Assembly (NCBI RefSeq): GCF_000689415.1 | Contig: NZ_HG322950.1 | Coordinates: 3,665,501 to 3,729,500, forward strand | DNA from: Pseudomonas knackmussii B13 | GTDB lineage: Bacteria > Pseudomonadota > Gammaproteobacteria > Pseudomonadales > Pseudomonadaceae | Direction: 5' to 3' | Length of the DNA: 64,000 bases | Part shown: positions 1 to 8,862 of the stretch, piece after piece | Layout: each line of letters begins with the position of its first letter | Position numbering within the stretch: position 1 is the first letter of the stretch | Notes under the pieces: model-generated | Databases searched by the model: none | Seen by the model: only the letters and a program-made list of their open reading frames with translations | Told to the model about the DNA's origin: nothing | Position numbers and translations under genes: made by a program

Positions 1-538
1 CTTCGCGCATGGTGGTCGGCTGCAGCTGGAGCATCTCGTCGGTGGTCCGCACCACCACCGGGATCACCAGCAGCGCCAGGGCCAGGGCGCCGGCAATGGC
101 GGAGAAGCCGATGCGATGGTCGCTGAGGTAGTTCAGCGGCAGGATCACGCTGGTATAGACGAACAGACCCAGTACGATCGACGGCGCCGACAGCAGGATG
201 TCGTTGATGAAGCGCACCACCATGCCCATGCGGGTGTGGCGGGCGTATTCAGCCAGCCAGATGCCGGCCATCAGGCCGATCGGCGTGCCGATCAGCAGCG
301 CCAGCAGGCTCATCAGCGCACTGCCGTAGAAGGCGTTGGCCAGGCCACCCTCGGTGCCCGGCGGCGGAGTCATCTTGGTGAACAGGTCGAGGTTCAGCGC
401 GCTGACACCGTGGCTGATGGTGGTCAGCAGGATCCACGCCAGCCACATCAGGCCGAACAGGGTAGCGCCGCAGCTGAGAACCATCGCGATGTTGTTCTTC
501 AGCGCACGCATGCGGTAAAGGCTTTCGTTGCCGCTCAT
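1..538 (-). CDS. pstA: Phosphate ABC transporter permease PstA (partial, C-terminus outside window)
   Basis: PstA is one of the two inner-membrane channel subunits of the high-affinity PstSCAB phosphate importer. Reading the minus strand from 538, the protein begins MSGNESLYRMRALKNN, followed by hydrophobic segments and the permease-like stretch TPIGLMAGIWLAEYAR and later INDILLSAPSIVLGLFVY, as in PstA proteins. Only about 179 residues are inside the window; the rest lies to the left. The start codon overlaps the pstC stop (ATGA), so the two are translationally coupled. It is transcribed with pstS and pstC and should be PhoB-controlled. The family assignment is firm; the total length is not visible. 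Confidence 0.93.
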   Translation of the reverse strand, partial: MSGNESLYRMRALKNNIAMVLSCGATLFGLMWLAWILLTTISHGVSALNLDLFTKMTPPPGTEGGLANAFYGSALMSLLALLIGTPIGLMAGIWLAEYARHTRMGMVVRFINDILLSAPSIVLGLFVYTSVILPLNYLSDHRIGFSAIAGALALALLVIPVVVRTTDEMLQLQPTTMRE

Positions 539-1536
539 CAGAGGCCCTCCTTCTTGGACAGGCGCAACAGCATCAGGCGCGCCGCGGCGAGAACGACGAA
601 GGTGACCACGAACAGCAGGAAGCCCAGGGCGATCAGCGAGGAGCGGTGCAGGTCGGTGTAGGCCTCACTGAACTCGTTGGCGATCACCGAGGCGATGGAC
701 GAGCTGGGCATCATCAGCGATGCCGAGAACTGCTGGGAGTTGCCCAGCACGAAGGTCACCGCCATGGTTTCGCCAAGGGCGCGGCCGAGGCCGAGGAAGA
801 TGCCGCCGACCACCGCCGAGCGGGTGTACGGCAGGACGATGTCCCAGACCACTTCCCAGGTGGTGTTGCCCAGGGCGTAGGCCGACTCCTTGAGGGTGGT
901 CGGTACGCTGTGGAACACCTCGTTCATCACCGAAGTGATGAAGGGAATGATCATGATCGCCAGGACGATGCCGGCGCTGAGCATGCCGATGCCCAGCGGC
1001 GGGCCCTGGAACAGGCCGCCGATCAACGGCAACGCGCCCAGGTAATCGTTGATCCCGGGCGCTAGGTGCTCGGCCATGAACGGGCCGAAGATGAACAGGC
1101 CCCACATGCCGTAGATGATCGACGGAATACCGGCGAGCAACTCGACTGCGGCCGCCACCGGCATGCGCAGCCAGGTGGGCGCGAGCTCGGTGAGGAAGAT
1201 GGCGATGCCGAAACTGACCGGCACGGCGATCAACAGGGCGAGGAAGGAGGTCACCAGGGTGCCGTAGATCGGTACCAGGGCGCCAAACTGGTTGTTCACC
1301 GCATCCCATTTGGTGCTGGTGAGGAAGTCCAGGCCAAAGGTCGTGAAGGCCAGGCTGCCGCCCCAGAGGGTGGAGCCGGCGACACCGGCCAGCAGCAGCA
1401 GTACGAGGACTGCGGCGCCGAACATGGAATTGCGGAACCAGCGGTCGTGGCGCTGGTCGCGCAAGGCACGGTCCTCCGCCTCTTTGGCGGACTGCAGACT
1501 GTCGATGCTCATGGTCTGGGAGGATTGGGTAGACAT
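538..1536 (-). CDS. pstC: Phosphate ABC transporter permease PstC
   Basis: This is the second channel subunit of the PstSCAB phosphate importer. It has 332 residues from the ATG at 1536, close to the short E. coli-type PstC. There is a cytoplasmic N-terminus, a first membrane helix around residues 40-60, then five more, with the typical permease loop (IPSIIYGMWGLFIFGP region) and EAYALGNTTWEVVWDIV-type coupling motif. An in-frame upstream start at 1599 would add 21 residues but lies within the short gap after pstS and lacks a clear ribosome site, so 1536 is preferred. The gene overlaps pstA by an ATGA and follows pstS after about 70 bases, in one minus-strand operon. Confidence 0.93.
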   Translation of the reverse strand: MSTQSSQTMSIDSLQSAKEAEDRALRDQRHDRWFRNSMFGAAVLVLLLLAGVAGSTLWGGSLAFTTFGLDFLTSTKWDAVNNQFGALVPIYGTLVTSFLALLIAVPVSFGIAIFLTELAPTWLRMPVAAAVELLAGIPSIIYGMWGLFIFGPFMAEHLAPGINDYLGALPLIGGLFQGPPLGIGMLSAGIVLAIMIIPFITSVMNEVFHSVPTTLKESAYALGNTTWEVVWDIVLPYTRSAVVGGIFLGLGRALGETMAVTFVLGNSQQFSASLMMPSSSIASVIANEFSEAYTDLHRSSLIALGFLLFVVTFVVLAAARLMLLRLSKKEGL

Positions 1537-1607
1537 CGGTTCATCCAAGCAAGCGAACCGCCGCCAAGGAGTGCACTCCCGGGCGGCGGTCCAAGTCATT
1601 CACTCGA

Positions 1608-2624
1608 TCAGCGAGCGAAGTCCGACTTCCAGTAGCCTTCGATGCGCTCGACCAGGGACTTCGGCAGAGCGACGTAGTCCAGGGAAGCGGCTTGTTGCTG
1701 GCCGTTCTCCAGGGACCACTTGAAGAAGTGGAAGGCCGCAGCGGCCTGCTCAGCGTTCTTCGGTTGCTTGTACATGATGATCCAGGTGGTGGCGGTGATC
1801 GGCCACGCGTTGTCGCCCGGAGCGTTGGTCATGATCAGGTTGAAGTCCTTGGCGCTCGACCAGTCGGCAGTGTCGGCAGCAGCCTGGAAGGCCTTGGCGT
1901 TCGGCTCGACGAACTTGCCGGCGGCGTTCTTCAGCGAGGCGTAGGACATCTTGTTCTGCAAGGCGTAGGCGTACTCGACGTAGCCGATGGAGTTCTTGAC
2001 CTGCTTCACGTAGGCGGAAACGCCTTCGTTACCCTTGCCGCCCATGCCAACCGGCCAGGGTACGGTGGTGCCGAAGCCGACCTTTTCTTTCCACTCGGCG
2101 CTGGCCTTGGACAGGTAGTTGGTGAAGTTGAAGGAGGTGCCCGAGCCGTCCGAACGGTGTACGACGGTGATCTTGGCAGCCGGCAGCTTCAGGTCCGGGT
2201 TCAGCGCGGCGATGGCCGGGTCGTTCCAGTCAGTGATCGAGCCCATGAAGATCTTGCCAAGCACTTCGCCGTCCAGGCGCAGTTTGCCCGGGGCGACGCC
2301 TTCGAGGTTGACCACCGGCACGATGCCGCCGATCACGCTCGGGAACTGGCCCAGGCCAGCGGCTTTCAGGTCGTCGGCGGACAGCGGGGCGTCGGAGGCG
2401 CCGAAGTCAACGGTAGCGGCCTTGATCTGGGCGATGCCGCCGCCGGAGCCGATCGACTGGTAGTTGATGCGATTGCTGGAGCTCTTGCTGTATTCCTGCG
2501 ACCACTTGGACAGGACCGGATAGACGAAGCTCGAGCCGGCGCCGGTAACATCGGTGGCATGGGCCAGGCCGGTCAGGGCCATGGAAGCCAGCAGCACAGA
2601 CAAGCGGGTTTTGCTAAGCAGCAT
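1608..2624 (-). CDS. pstS: Phosphate-binding periplasmic protein PstS
   Basis: PstS is the periplasmic phosphate-binding subunit that feeds the Pst importer. The 338-residue protein starts with a classical signal peptide (positively charged start, hydrophobic core, cleavage expected after GLAHA). The mature part opens with TDVTGAGSSFVYPVLSKW and contains the phosphate-contacting stretch HRSDGSGTSFNFTNYL, both hallmarks of PstS. The start is the ATG at 2624, with GAGGA about nine bases upstream; a GTG directly before it is in frame but less likely. A Pho box lies about 80 bases upstream. It is the first gene of pstS-pstC-pstA. Confidence 0.96.
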   Translation of the reverse strand: MLLSKTRLSVLLASMALTGLAHATDVTGAGSSFVYPVLSKWSQEYSKSSSNRINYQSIGSGGGIAQIKAATVDFGASDAPLSADDLKAAGLGQFPSVIGGIVPVVNLEGVAPGKLRLDGEVLGKIFMGSITDWNDPAIAALNPDLKLPAAKITVVHRSDGSGTSFNFTNYLSKASAEWKEKVGFGTTVPWPVGMGGKGNEGVSAYVKQVKNSIGYVEYAYALQNKMSYASLKNAAGKFVEPNAKAFQAAADTADWSSAKDFNLIMTNAPGDNAWPITATTWIIMYKQPKNAEQAAAAFHFFKWSLENGQQQAASLDYVALPKSLVERIEGYWKSDFAR

Positions 2625-2702
2625 CACGTCAATTCCTCAATATGGGAGGGAGGCTGGGAACGCCCCAGCAGTTGGAAGACGTGATCATTAAATGCTCTTA
2701 AT

Positions 2703-2720
2703 GTGACTCTCTTATGACAG
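2703..2720 (-). promoter_or_regulatory. Pho box (PhoB-binding site) upstream of pstS
   Basis: On the minus strand the 18 bases read CTGTCATAAGAGAGTCAC, two direct 7-bp CTGTCAT-like halves separated by four A-rich bases. This is the PhoB consensus arrangement. Ten bases downstream (2692-2687 on the minus strand) is TTTAAT, a suitable -10 box, so the Pho box takes the place of the -35 element as expected for a phosphate-starvation promoter. The rest of the 2,625-2,960 gap holds no gene that I can support. Confidence 0.88.
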
Positions 2721-2960
2721 TCAGATTAATAATCCGCGTAATGGCCAGCTGATGTCAGCGACGGGCATTGCGGCCCTCCGGATCCCGCGCGCCAGACCGC
2801 CCGCGCGCCCTCTCCGGCGTTGCCGATGGGCCTGCATCCACAGGCAGGGGTGGATGCGAAGCGGGGGCCATTGCGCGCCTCCGCATGTCCTTGATGTGAC
2901 GCCCCCTCCGCCGGCGATGCCCTCCCCGTCGGAGTCGGCACCGCGCGGCGGCATCACCCC

Positions 2961-4088
2961 TCAGCGCAGTTCGTCGACCAGGCTCGCCAGGGTCGAGAGC
3001 ACAGCGCCGGCCAGCTTCTTCGCCCGCGCGCCGCTCCAGCCGGTGCGGGCATCGGGCGACAGGTCGTGGTCCTTGAAGGGCATTTCCAGGGTCAACGACA
3101 GGCACTGGTAGGTTTCGCCGACGAAGTTGCAGGCCAGCGTCATGTTCGCCTGGCCCGGCTCGTCATGCGGATAGCCATGCACGCTCTGGAACTCGCCGCG
3201 CGCTTCCAGCCCCGCGCGGAATGCCTGCTCCAGATGCGCTTGACGCGGGCTGTAGCCGGGGTTGCCCTCGCAGGCGGCGGCGAAGACGTAGGGGATCTCC
3301 TCATCGCCGTGTATGTCGAGGAACAGGTCCACGCCGTACTGGCGCATCTGTTCCTGGACGAACAGCACTTCCGGACTCGCCTCGGCGCTTGGCGCCTGCC
3401 AGGCGCGGTTGAGGTCGGTGCCTGCGGCATTGGTACGCAGATGGCCGCGGAAGGCGCCGTCAGGGTTCATGTTCGGCACCAGGTACAGCTCGGCCTGTTC
3501 GAGCAGCCCGTTGAGCTCCGCGTCATCGCGCTGGCGCAGGCGCTCGATCAGCCCTTCCATGAACCACTCGGCCATGTGCTCGCCGGGGTGCTGCTGGGCG
3601 ATCAGCCAGAGCTTGCGCTGTGCCTGCGGGTTGCGACGGACGCGCAGCAGCTCGATGTCGCGCCCCTCGATGCTCTTGCCGGTGGCGATCAGCTCGGCGC
3701 CGGCTTCCTCGACGGCAGTGCGGATCAGCGCGGCATGGCGCTCGCGGCTGTACGGCTCGAAATAGGCGAACCAGGCCTGCGGCTGCTCGGCGTCGAGGCT
3801 GAAGTGCAGCCCTTCCTCGTCGAAGCGAGTGGGTACGCGGAACCAGTCGCGCTGGTCGAAGGAAGCCACCGCGCGGTAGCCCGGCCAGCCGCCCTTGTAG
3901 CTCGATTGCCCGGCGTTGGTCAGGCAGAACTCATAGCGCTGGCCCGGCTGCAGGCCGTCGGCGCGGAAGTGGAACCACTGGAAATGCGGGCTCTTCAGGT
4001 CGGGGCGCAGCGCCAGACGCACGTTCTGCGGGTTGCTGGCGTCGATGACCTGGATGTTGCCGCTGTCGAAGTCGCAACGAATGTCCAT
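2961..4088 (-). CDS. M14-type zinc carboxypeptidase (cytosolic carboxypeptidase-like)
   Basis: A predicted 375-residue zinc peptidase of the M14 family, in the subgroup resembling eukaryotic cytosolic carboxypeptidases (Nna1/CCP). Residues 1-120 form the CCP-type beta N-domain. The zinc ligands are visible as H167 and E170 (QQHPGEH) and H260 (LDIHGDEE), and the catalytic glutamate as E335 (SLTLEMPFKD). There is no signal peptide, so it should be cytosolic. A strong ribosome site (GGGAGG) precedes the ATG at 4088. Family relatives remove C-terminal residues or side-chain glutamates; the substrate in Pseudomonas is unknown. It is monocistronic, with a roughly 200-bp gap separating it from the divergent lpd gene. 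Confidence 0.88.
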   Translation of the reverse strand: MDIRCDFDSGNIQVIDASNPQNVRLALRPDLKSPHFQWFHFRADGLQPGQRYEFCLTNAGQSSYKGGWPGYRAVASFDQRDWFRVPTRFDEEGLHFSLDAEQPQAWFAYFEPYSRERHAALIRTAVEEAGAELIATGKSIEGRDIELLRVRRNPQAQRKLWLIAQQHPGEHMAEWFMEGLIERLRQRDDAELNGLLEQAELYLVPNMNPDGAFRGHLRTNAAGTDLNRAWQAPSAEASPEVLFVQEQMRQYGVDLFLDIHGDEEIPYVFAAACEGNPGYSPRQAHLEQAFRAGLEARGEFQSVHGYPHDEPGQANMTLACNFVGETYQCLSLTLEMPFKDHDLSPDARTGWSGARAKKLAGAVLSTLASLVDELR

Positions 4089-4286
4089 GCGTCCTCCCGG
4101 GACTGCGAAAAAAACAGGGCGCTATCTTCCTGCGCCGGGCAGCCGCTGTCACGGCCTCTGACGATCGAAGGCGCTTGGCGGCAGCACTTATATTATGCTC
4201 ATAATAAAAACAGCAGCGACTCGCCTGGCCAATGGCCGGCCACCCGCTAACCTCGATGCATTCGCCCCTCAACCTGGAGAACTCCC

Positions 4287-5687
4287 ATGAGCGATTACGA
4301 CGTCATCGTCATCGGCGGCGGTCCGGGCGGCTACAACGCCGCCATCCGCGCCGGCCAGCTGGGCCTGAAGGTGGCCTGCGTGGAGGGCCGCGAAACCCTC
4401 GGCGGCACCTGCCTGAACGTCGGATGCATGCCGTCCAAGGCGCTGCTGCACGCCTCCGAACTGTACGAGGCGGCCAGCGGCGGCGAGTTCGCCCGCCTCG
4501 GCATCCAGGTCACGCCGAGCCTGGACCTGGCGCAGATGATGAAACAGAAGGACGAGAGCGTGACCGCGCTGACCAAGGGCGTGGAGTTCCTCTTCCGCAA
4601 GAACAAGGTCGAGTGGATCAAGGGTTGGGGCCGCCTCGACGGACCGGGCAAGGTGGTGGTCAGCGCCGCCGACGGCTCCAGCAGCAGCCACACGGCGAAG
4701 GACGTGATCATCGCCACCGGCTCCGAACCTACTCCGCTGCCGGGCGTGACCATCGACAACAAACGCATCCTCGACTCCACCGGCGCCCTTTCGCTGCCGG
4801 AAGTGCCCAAGCACCTAGTGGTGATCGGCGCCGGGGTGATCGGCCTGGAGCTGGGCTCGGTCTGGCGCCGCCTGGGCGCCGAGGTGACTGTCCTGGAATA
4901 CCTCGACCGCATCTGTCCGGGCATGGACGACGAGACGGCGAAGACCTTCCAGCGCGCCCTGACCAAGCAGGGCATGAAGTTCCGCCTGGGCAGCAAGGTG
5001 ACCCAGGCCAAGGCCACGGCGAAGCAGGTCAGCCTGCAGGTCGAGCCGGCCGCAGGCGGCGCCGCCGAAGCCATCGAAGCGGACTACGTGCTGGTCGCCA
5101 TCGGCCGCCGCCCCTACACCCAAGGCCTCGGCCTGGAAACCGTCGGCCTGCAGGTCGACAAGCGCGGCATGCTCGCCAATGAGCACCTGCGCAGCGGCGT
5201 GCCGGGCGTCTGGGTGATCGGCGACGTCACCGCCGGCCCGATGCTGGCGCACAAGGCCGAGGAAGAAGCCGTCGCGGTGGCCGAGCTGATCGCCGGCAAG
5301 GCCGGCGAGGTCAACTACGACGTCATCCCCGGCGTCATCTACACCTCCCCGGAAGTGGCCACCGTGGGCAAGACCGAGGAACAGCTCAAGGCCGAAGGCC
5401 GCGCCTACAAGGTCGGCAAGTTCCCCTTCACGGCCAACAGCCGGGCGAAGATCAACCACGAGACCGAAGGCTTCGTGAAGGTCCTGGCGGACGAGCGCAG
5501 CGACGAAATCCTCGGCGTGCACATGGTCGGACCGAACGTTGGCGACATGATCGCCGAGTTCTGCGTGGCCATGGAGTTCGCCGCCGCTTCCGAGGACGTG
5601 GCGCGCACCTGCCACCCGCACCCGACCCGCTCCGAGGCCCTGCGCCAGGCGGCGATGGCAGTGGAAGGCTGGGCCATGCAGGCGTGA
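4287..5687 (+). CDS. lpd3: Dihydrolipoyl dehydrogenase
   Basis: A flavoprotein (466 aa) that reoxidises dihydrolipoamide with NAD in 2-oxo-acid dehydrogenase or glycine-cleavage complexes. An FAD-binding GxGxxG lies at residues 9-15, the redox-active disulfide is C42/C47 in GGTCLNVGCMPSK, an NAD-binding GAGVIGLELGSVW lies near residue 185, and the catalytic His-Glu pair is in CHPHPTRSE near the C-terminus. Length is typical. No E1 or E2 genes are nearby, so it is a stand-alone Lpd, most like the third paralogue of P. aeruginosa; the paralogue name is an inference. A terminator follows at about 5757. Confidence 0.92.
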   Translation: MSDYDVIVIGGGPGGYNAAIRAGQLGLKVACVEGRETLGGTCLNVGCMPSKALLHASELYEAASGGEFARLGIQVTPSLDLAQMMKQKDESVTALTKGVEFLFRKNKVEWIKGWGRLDGPGKVVVSAADGSSSSHTAKDVIIATGSEPTPLPGVTIDNKRILDSTGALSLPEVPKHLVVIGAGVIGLELGSVWRRLGAEVTVLEYLDRICPGMDDETAKTFQRALTKQGMKFRLGSKVTQAKATAKQVSLQVEPAAGGAAEAIEADYVLVAIGRRPYTQGLGLETVGLQVDKRGMLANEHLRSGVPGVWVIGDVTAGPMLAHKAEEEAVAVAELIAGKAGEVNYDVIPGVIYTSPEVATVGKTEEQLKAEGRAYKVGKFPFTANSRAKINHETEGFVKVLADERSDEILGVHMVGPNVGDMIAEFCVAMEFAAASEDVARTCHPHPTRSEALRQAAMAVEGWAMQA

Positions 5688-5756
5688 AAAACCGCTGCGA
5701 CGCATAGGCGCACCCCGCGACCGCGCCGCAAGCCGCGTCGTAGAAGCCCTGCAGGG

Positions 5757-5797
5757 GGATTGCCCGGTACATTGCCGGCAATCCTCCTGTTTTTTTA
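5757..5797 (+). terminator. Rho-independent terminator of lpd
   Basis: An 8-bp stem GGATTGCC/GGCAATCC with a 12-base loop is followed by a run of seven T. It lies 70 bases after the lpd stop codon. The remaining gap to 5939 shows no gene. Confidence 0.75.
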
Positions 5798-5938
5798 GCG
5801 ACAACTCTGTTCACAAAAGCGACAACGGCTGTGACTTTCCGTGTGGCTGCAAACATCCATTGGCTGTACGAACGGGCGGATCACGCGGTCCCGCCCCACC
5901 TAACAGCGATGGATGAACCACGCAGCGAGTGTAACGCC

Positions 5939-6208
5939 ATGAACGCACCCCTTCGTTTCAACGAGGCTCTGCTGATCACCGGACGAGCCTTCCAGCCCTT
6001 CCAATGCGTCACCTGGATCGACCAGGTCGGCGATGGCAGCCTCGACCTCTCGGTCGTCGACCGCACCGGTACCCGCCTGCTCGGCTTGACCCGCATTTCC
6101 TCCGCGGACTACTCCGACCCAGCACGCCTGGCCGACCTGCTGACTCAGGCCCGCGAGGAGCTGAATCGCGACGGCTACCGCCTGCAGGAATGGCACATGC
6201 CCGAGTGA
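5939..6208 (+). CDS. Small hypothetical protein
   Basis: An 89-residue protein beginning MNAPLRFNEALLITGRAFQP. I do not recognise the family. It is soluble, with no signal peptide or membrane segment, and mixed alpha/beta by appearance. The open frame extends upstream to 5831, but that extra part reads through a gap with no ribosome site, so the ATG at 5939 is taken. Codon use matches the neighbouring chromosomal genes, and a good terminator follows directly, which supports a real single-gene unit. Confidence 0.7.
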   Translation: MNAPLRFNEALLITGRAFQPFQCVTWIDQVGDGSLDLSVVDRTGTRLLGLTRISSADYSDPARLADLLTQAREELNRDGYRLQEWHMPE

Positions 6209-6229
6209 TGCTCCGGCATCCCCAACGAA

Positions 6230-6257
6230 AAGCCCGGCCCAACGCCGGGCTTTTTCG
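6230..6257 (+). terminator. Rho-independent terminator
   Basis: An AGCCCGGC/GCCGGGCT stem with a short loop is followed by TTTTT, 20 bases after the small hypothetical gene. Confidence 0.85.
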
Positions 6258-6375
6258 TTTCCGCCGTTCCTGGCATACCGGCACAGGGTTTGCCTGGCAA
6301 GATCCGTGGGGCATATGACATTGAAGCCACCCTCGGCCCGGCGCACACTCGCGCCATTAACGAGGGAGCCCCACC

Positions 6376-7386
6376 ATGGACAAGCCGCGCCGCATCGCCA
6401 GCCTGATCTACCCGGACGTCATGAGCCTCGACGTCACCGGGCCGCTGCAGGTGTTCGCCTCGGCGAATGTCGAACGCCAGCGCCAGGGCTTGCCTGCCGC
6501 CTATGAAATCCTCGTGCTCGGCGAGCAAGCCGGCCCGGTGCCTACCTCCGCTGGCCTGCGCATTTACGCCGATGCGGCCTGGCGTGAGACGCCCCTTTCC
6601 AGCCTCGACACCTTGCTGATCCCCGGTGGCGCCGGCGTCACCGAACAGCGCAGGAACACCGCCCTGCTCGCCTGGCTGCATAGCGCCGAGCGCGAAGTGC
6701 GCCGCCTCGGCTCGGTGTGCTCGGGTGCGCTGCTGCTGGCCGCCGCCGGCGTGCTCGACGGGCGTAGCGCCACCACCCACTGGGCGGACGTCGACAACCT
6801 GCGCGAGTGCTATCCCTCGGTGCACGTCCAGGGCGACCGCCTGCACACCTACGACCCGAGCCGGCGCGACGGCGACGATCACGTCTTCACCTCCGCCGGT
6901 GTCACTGCCGGCATCGACCTCGCCCTCGCATTGGTCGAGGCCGACCTTGGCCGGCCAATCGCCCTCGCTGTCGCACGGCGCCTGGTGATGTTCCTCAAAC
7001 GCCCCGGCGGCCAGGCGCAGTTCAGCACCTGGCTGACTCCCGAGCCGGTCCGCGCGCCGCGCCTGGCAGCGTTGCTGGAATGGATCCCGGCCAACCTTGG
7101 CGCCGATCTCTCGCTGGAAGCCCTGGCCGAACAGGCGTGCATGAGCCCGCGCACGCTCTCGCGGGTATTCATCAGCGAACTGGGCCTGGCGCCGGGCCGC
7201 TATGTCGAGAAAGTGCGCCTGGAGGCTGCGCGCGCCCTGCTGCAGGACGCCCAGGCGTCCATCGGCACGGTCGCCCGGCTGTGCGGCTTCGGCCACCCGG
7301 AGAACCTGCGCCGCACCTTCCACAAACACCTGTCGGTCAGCCCCCAGGAATACGCCGAACGCTTCGGCCTGCTCGCCGACGCCTGA
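6376..7386 (+). CDS. GlxA-type AraC family transcriptional regulator (DJ-1/PfpI + HTH_18)
   Basis: A 336-residue regulator. The N-terminal half (about 1-190) is a class I glutamine-amidotransferase/DJ-1-like domain with a nucleophile-elbow-like VCSGALLLAAAG around residue 115. The C-terminal 100 residues form a double helix-turn-helix of the AraC type (LSLEALAEQACMSPRTLSRVF, then IGTVARLCGFGHPENLRRTF). In this family the amidotransferase-like domain senses small metabolites rather than acting as an enzyme. It lies immediately upstream of DUF1272 and an MFS carrier in the same direction and may control them; that is inference. Confidence 0.9.
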   Translation: MDKPRRIASLIYPDVMSLDVTGPLQVFASANVERQRQGLPAAYEILVLGEQAGPVPTSAGLRIYADAAWRETPLSSLDTLLIPGGAGVTEQRRNTALLAWLHSAEREVRRLGSVCSGALLLAAAGVLDGRSATTHWADVDNLRECYPSVHVQGDRLHTYDPSRRDGDDHVFTSAGVTAGIDLALALVEADLGRPIALAVARRLVMFLKRPGGQAQFSTWLTPEPVRAPRLAALLEWIPANLGADLSLEALAEQACMSPRTLSRVFISELGLAPGRYVEKVRLEAARALLQDAQASIGTVARLCGFGHPENLRRTFHKHLSVSPQEYAERFGLLADA

Positions 7387-7412
7387 CTCTCCCCCCACAG
7401 AAGGACCTCGCC

Positions 7413-7655
7413 ATGCTCGAACTTCGCCCCAACTGCGAATGCTGCGACCGCGACCTGCCGCCAGAAAGCACGGACGCGCGCATCTGCACCTACGAATGCA
7501 CTTTCTGCAGCGACTGCGCCGAGAACGTACTCGGCGGCAGCTGCCCGAACTGTGCGGGCGAGTTGCTGCAACGGCCGCGGCGCCCGGCGGCGATGCTGGC
7601 GAAGGACCCGGCCTCGACCGAACGGGTGCTCAAGCCCGGCGGCTGCCAGCGCTGA
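7413..7655 (+). CDS. DUF1272 family cysteine-rich protein
   Basis: An 80-residue protein, MLELRPNCECCDRDLPPES onward, with eight or more cysteines arranged as CxxC pairs (CECC, CTYEC, CSDC, CPNC). This fits a small zinc-ribbon-like protein of the DUF1272 family. It has no membrane segment. Function is unknown. The ATG at 7413 has AAGGA upstream, 26 bases after the GlxA-type regulator. The next gene, an MFS carrier, starts 10 bases after its stop codon, so the three are probably one operon. Confidence 0.85.
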   Translation: MLELRPNCECCDRDLPPESTDARICTYECTFCSDCAENVLGGSCPNCAGELLQRPRRPAAMLAKDPASTERVLKPGGCQR

Positions 7656-7665
7656 GGAAACGACC

Positions 7666-8850
7666 ATGCTCCTGCTGCGCAATGCCGCCCTGCGGCTGCT
7701 GTTCCTCGGCCAGGCGCTGTACTGGTCCTGCTCGCTGATCGGCATCACCCTCACCTCGCTGATCGGCGCGCAACTCGCGCCGCTCAACAGCCTGGCTACC
7801 CTGCCGCTGGCCCTGCTGGTGCTTGGCAACCTGCTGGCGGTGCAGCCGCTGTCGCTGTTCATGCAGCGCCATGGCCGACGGCCGGGTCTGATGCTCGGCG
7901 CCGCCTGCGGGGTAGCCGGCGGGCTGGTCTGCGCCCTGGGTGTGCAAGTCGGTTCGTTCTGGCTGCTGTGCCTGGGCTCGCTGCCGATTGGTGCCTACCA
8001 GGCCTCAGCGATGTACTACCGCTTTGCCGCTCTGGAAGCGGTCGGCGAAACACAGAAAGGCCGTGCCAGCGCCTACGTGTTCGGCGGCGGTGTGCTGGCT
8101 GCGCTGCTCGCCCCGAGTCTCGCGCTCTGGTCGCGCAACGCCCTGCCGACGCCCTTCGTCGGCGCCTACCTGGCCATCGCCGTGCTTGCGCTGGTCGGCC
8201 TGCTGACCATGGCCCGGCTGCGCGAAGGCGCCGCCCCACGTCCGGCCCGCAGCAGCCTGGCGGCCATGCGCGAGCTGCTCGGCCGGCCGCTGGTGCGGGC
8301 CGCCATCGCCTGTTCCGCCGCCGGCCACGGGCTGATGATCCTGATCATGAACGCCACGCCCCTGGCCATGCAGTTCTGCGGCCTGCCGCTGAAGGACTCG
8401 GTGAGCGTGATCCAGTGGCACATCCTCGGCATGTTCCTCCCGGCCTTCGTCGCCGGCCCGCTGATCGACCGCATCGGCAGCCGCCGCGTGGCCCTGCTCG
8501 GCATCGCCATCCTCGCGGCCAGCGCCGGCATCGCCCTGAGCGGCCTGTCCACGGCGCACTTCCTGGTCAGCTCGCTGCTGCTCGGATTGGGCTGGAACCT
8601 GCTGCTGGTGGCCGGCACCACCCTGCTCGGCGAAGGCCACAGCGAGGCCGAACGCGGCCAGGCCCAGGGCCTGATGGAACAGGGCAACAGCCTGATGGCG
8701 GCGAGCATGTCGCTGAGCTCCGGCGCGCTCATCACCAGCCTCGGCTGGAGCGCGGTGAACCTGCTGGTCTGGCCGGTGCTGCTGCTCGCCCTGACGCTGC
8801 TCTGGCCGGTCTGGCGGCGCCCGCTACCGGAGGTATCGGACGCTGCCTGA
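7666..8850 (+). CDS. MFS transporter
   Basis: A 394-residue integral membrane protein with about twelve hydrophobic segments and a MFS-type loop between helices 2 and 3 (MQRHGRRPGLMLG, the usual GxLaDrxGrr position). A central cytoplasmic loop lies around residues 185-205. It is short for the superfamily but complete. The substrate cannot be told from sequence. It starts 10 bases after the DUF1272 stop with GAGGAAA as ribosome site, so it is translated with that gene. It converges on the amino-acid permease at 8863; only 12 bases separate the two stop codons. Confidence 0.88.
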   Translation: MLLLRNAALRLLFLGQALYWSCSLIGITLTSLIGAQLAPLNSLATLPLALLVLGNLLAVQPLSLFMQRHGRRPGLMLGAACGVAGGLVCALGVQVGSFWLLCLGSLPIGAYQASAMYYRFAALEAVGETQKGRASAYVFGGGVLAALLAPSLALWSRNALPTPFVGAYLAIAVLALVGLLTMARLREGAAPRPARSSLAAMRELLGRPLVRAAIACSAAGHGLMILIMNATPLAMQFCGLPLKDSVSVIQWHILGMFLPAFVAGPLIDRIGSRRVALLGIAILAASAGIALSGLSTAHFLVSSLLLGLGWNLLLVAGTTLLGEGHSEAERGQAQGLMEQGNSLMAASMSLSSGALITSLGWSAVNLLVWPVLLLALTLLWPVWRRPLPEVSDAA

Positions 8851-8862
8851 GCCGGCTCGGCA

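Noticed and set aside
2752..3111. Frames in the gap between pstS and the carboxypeptidase
   Set aside because: Both-strand frames of arginine/proline-rich composition that overlap the carboxypeptidase end; no start signals.
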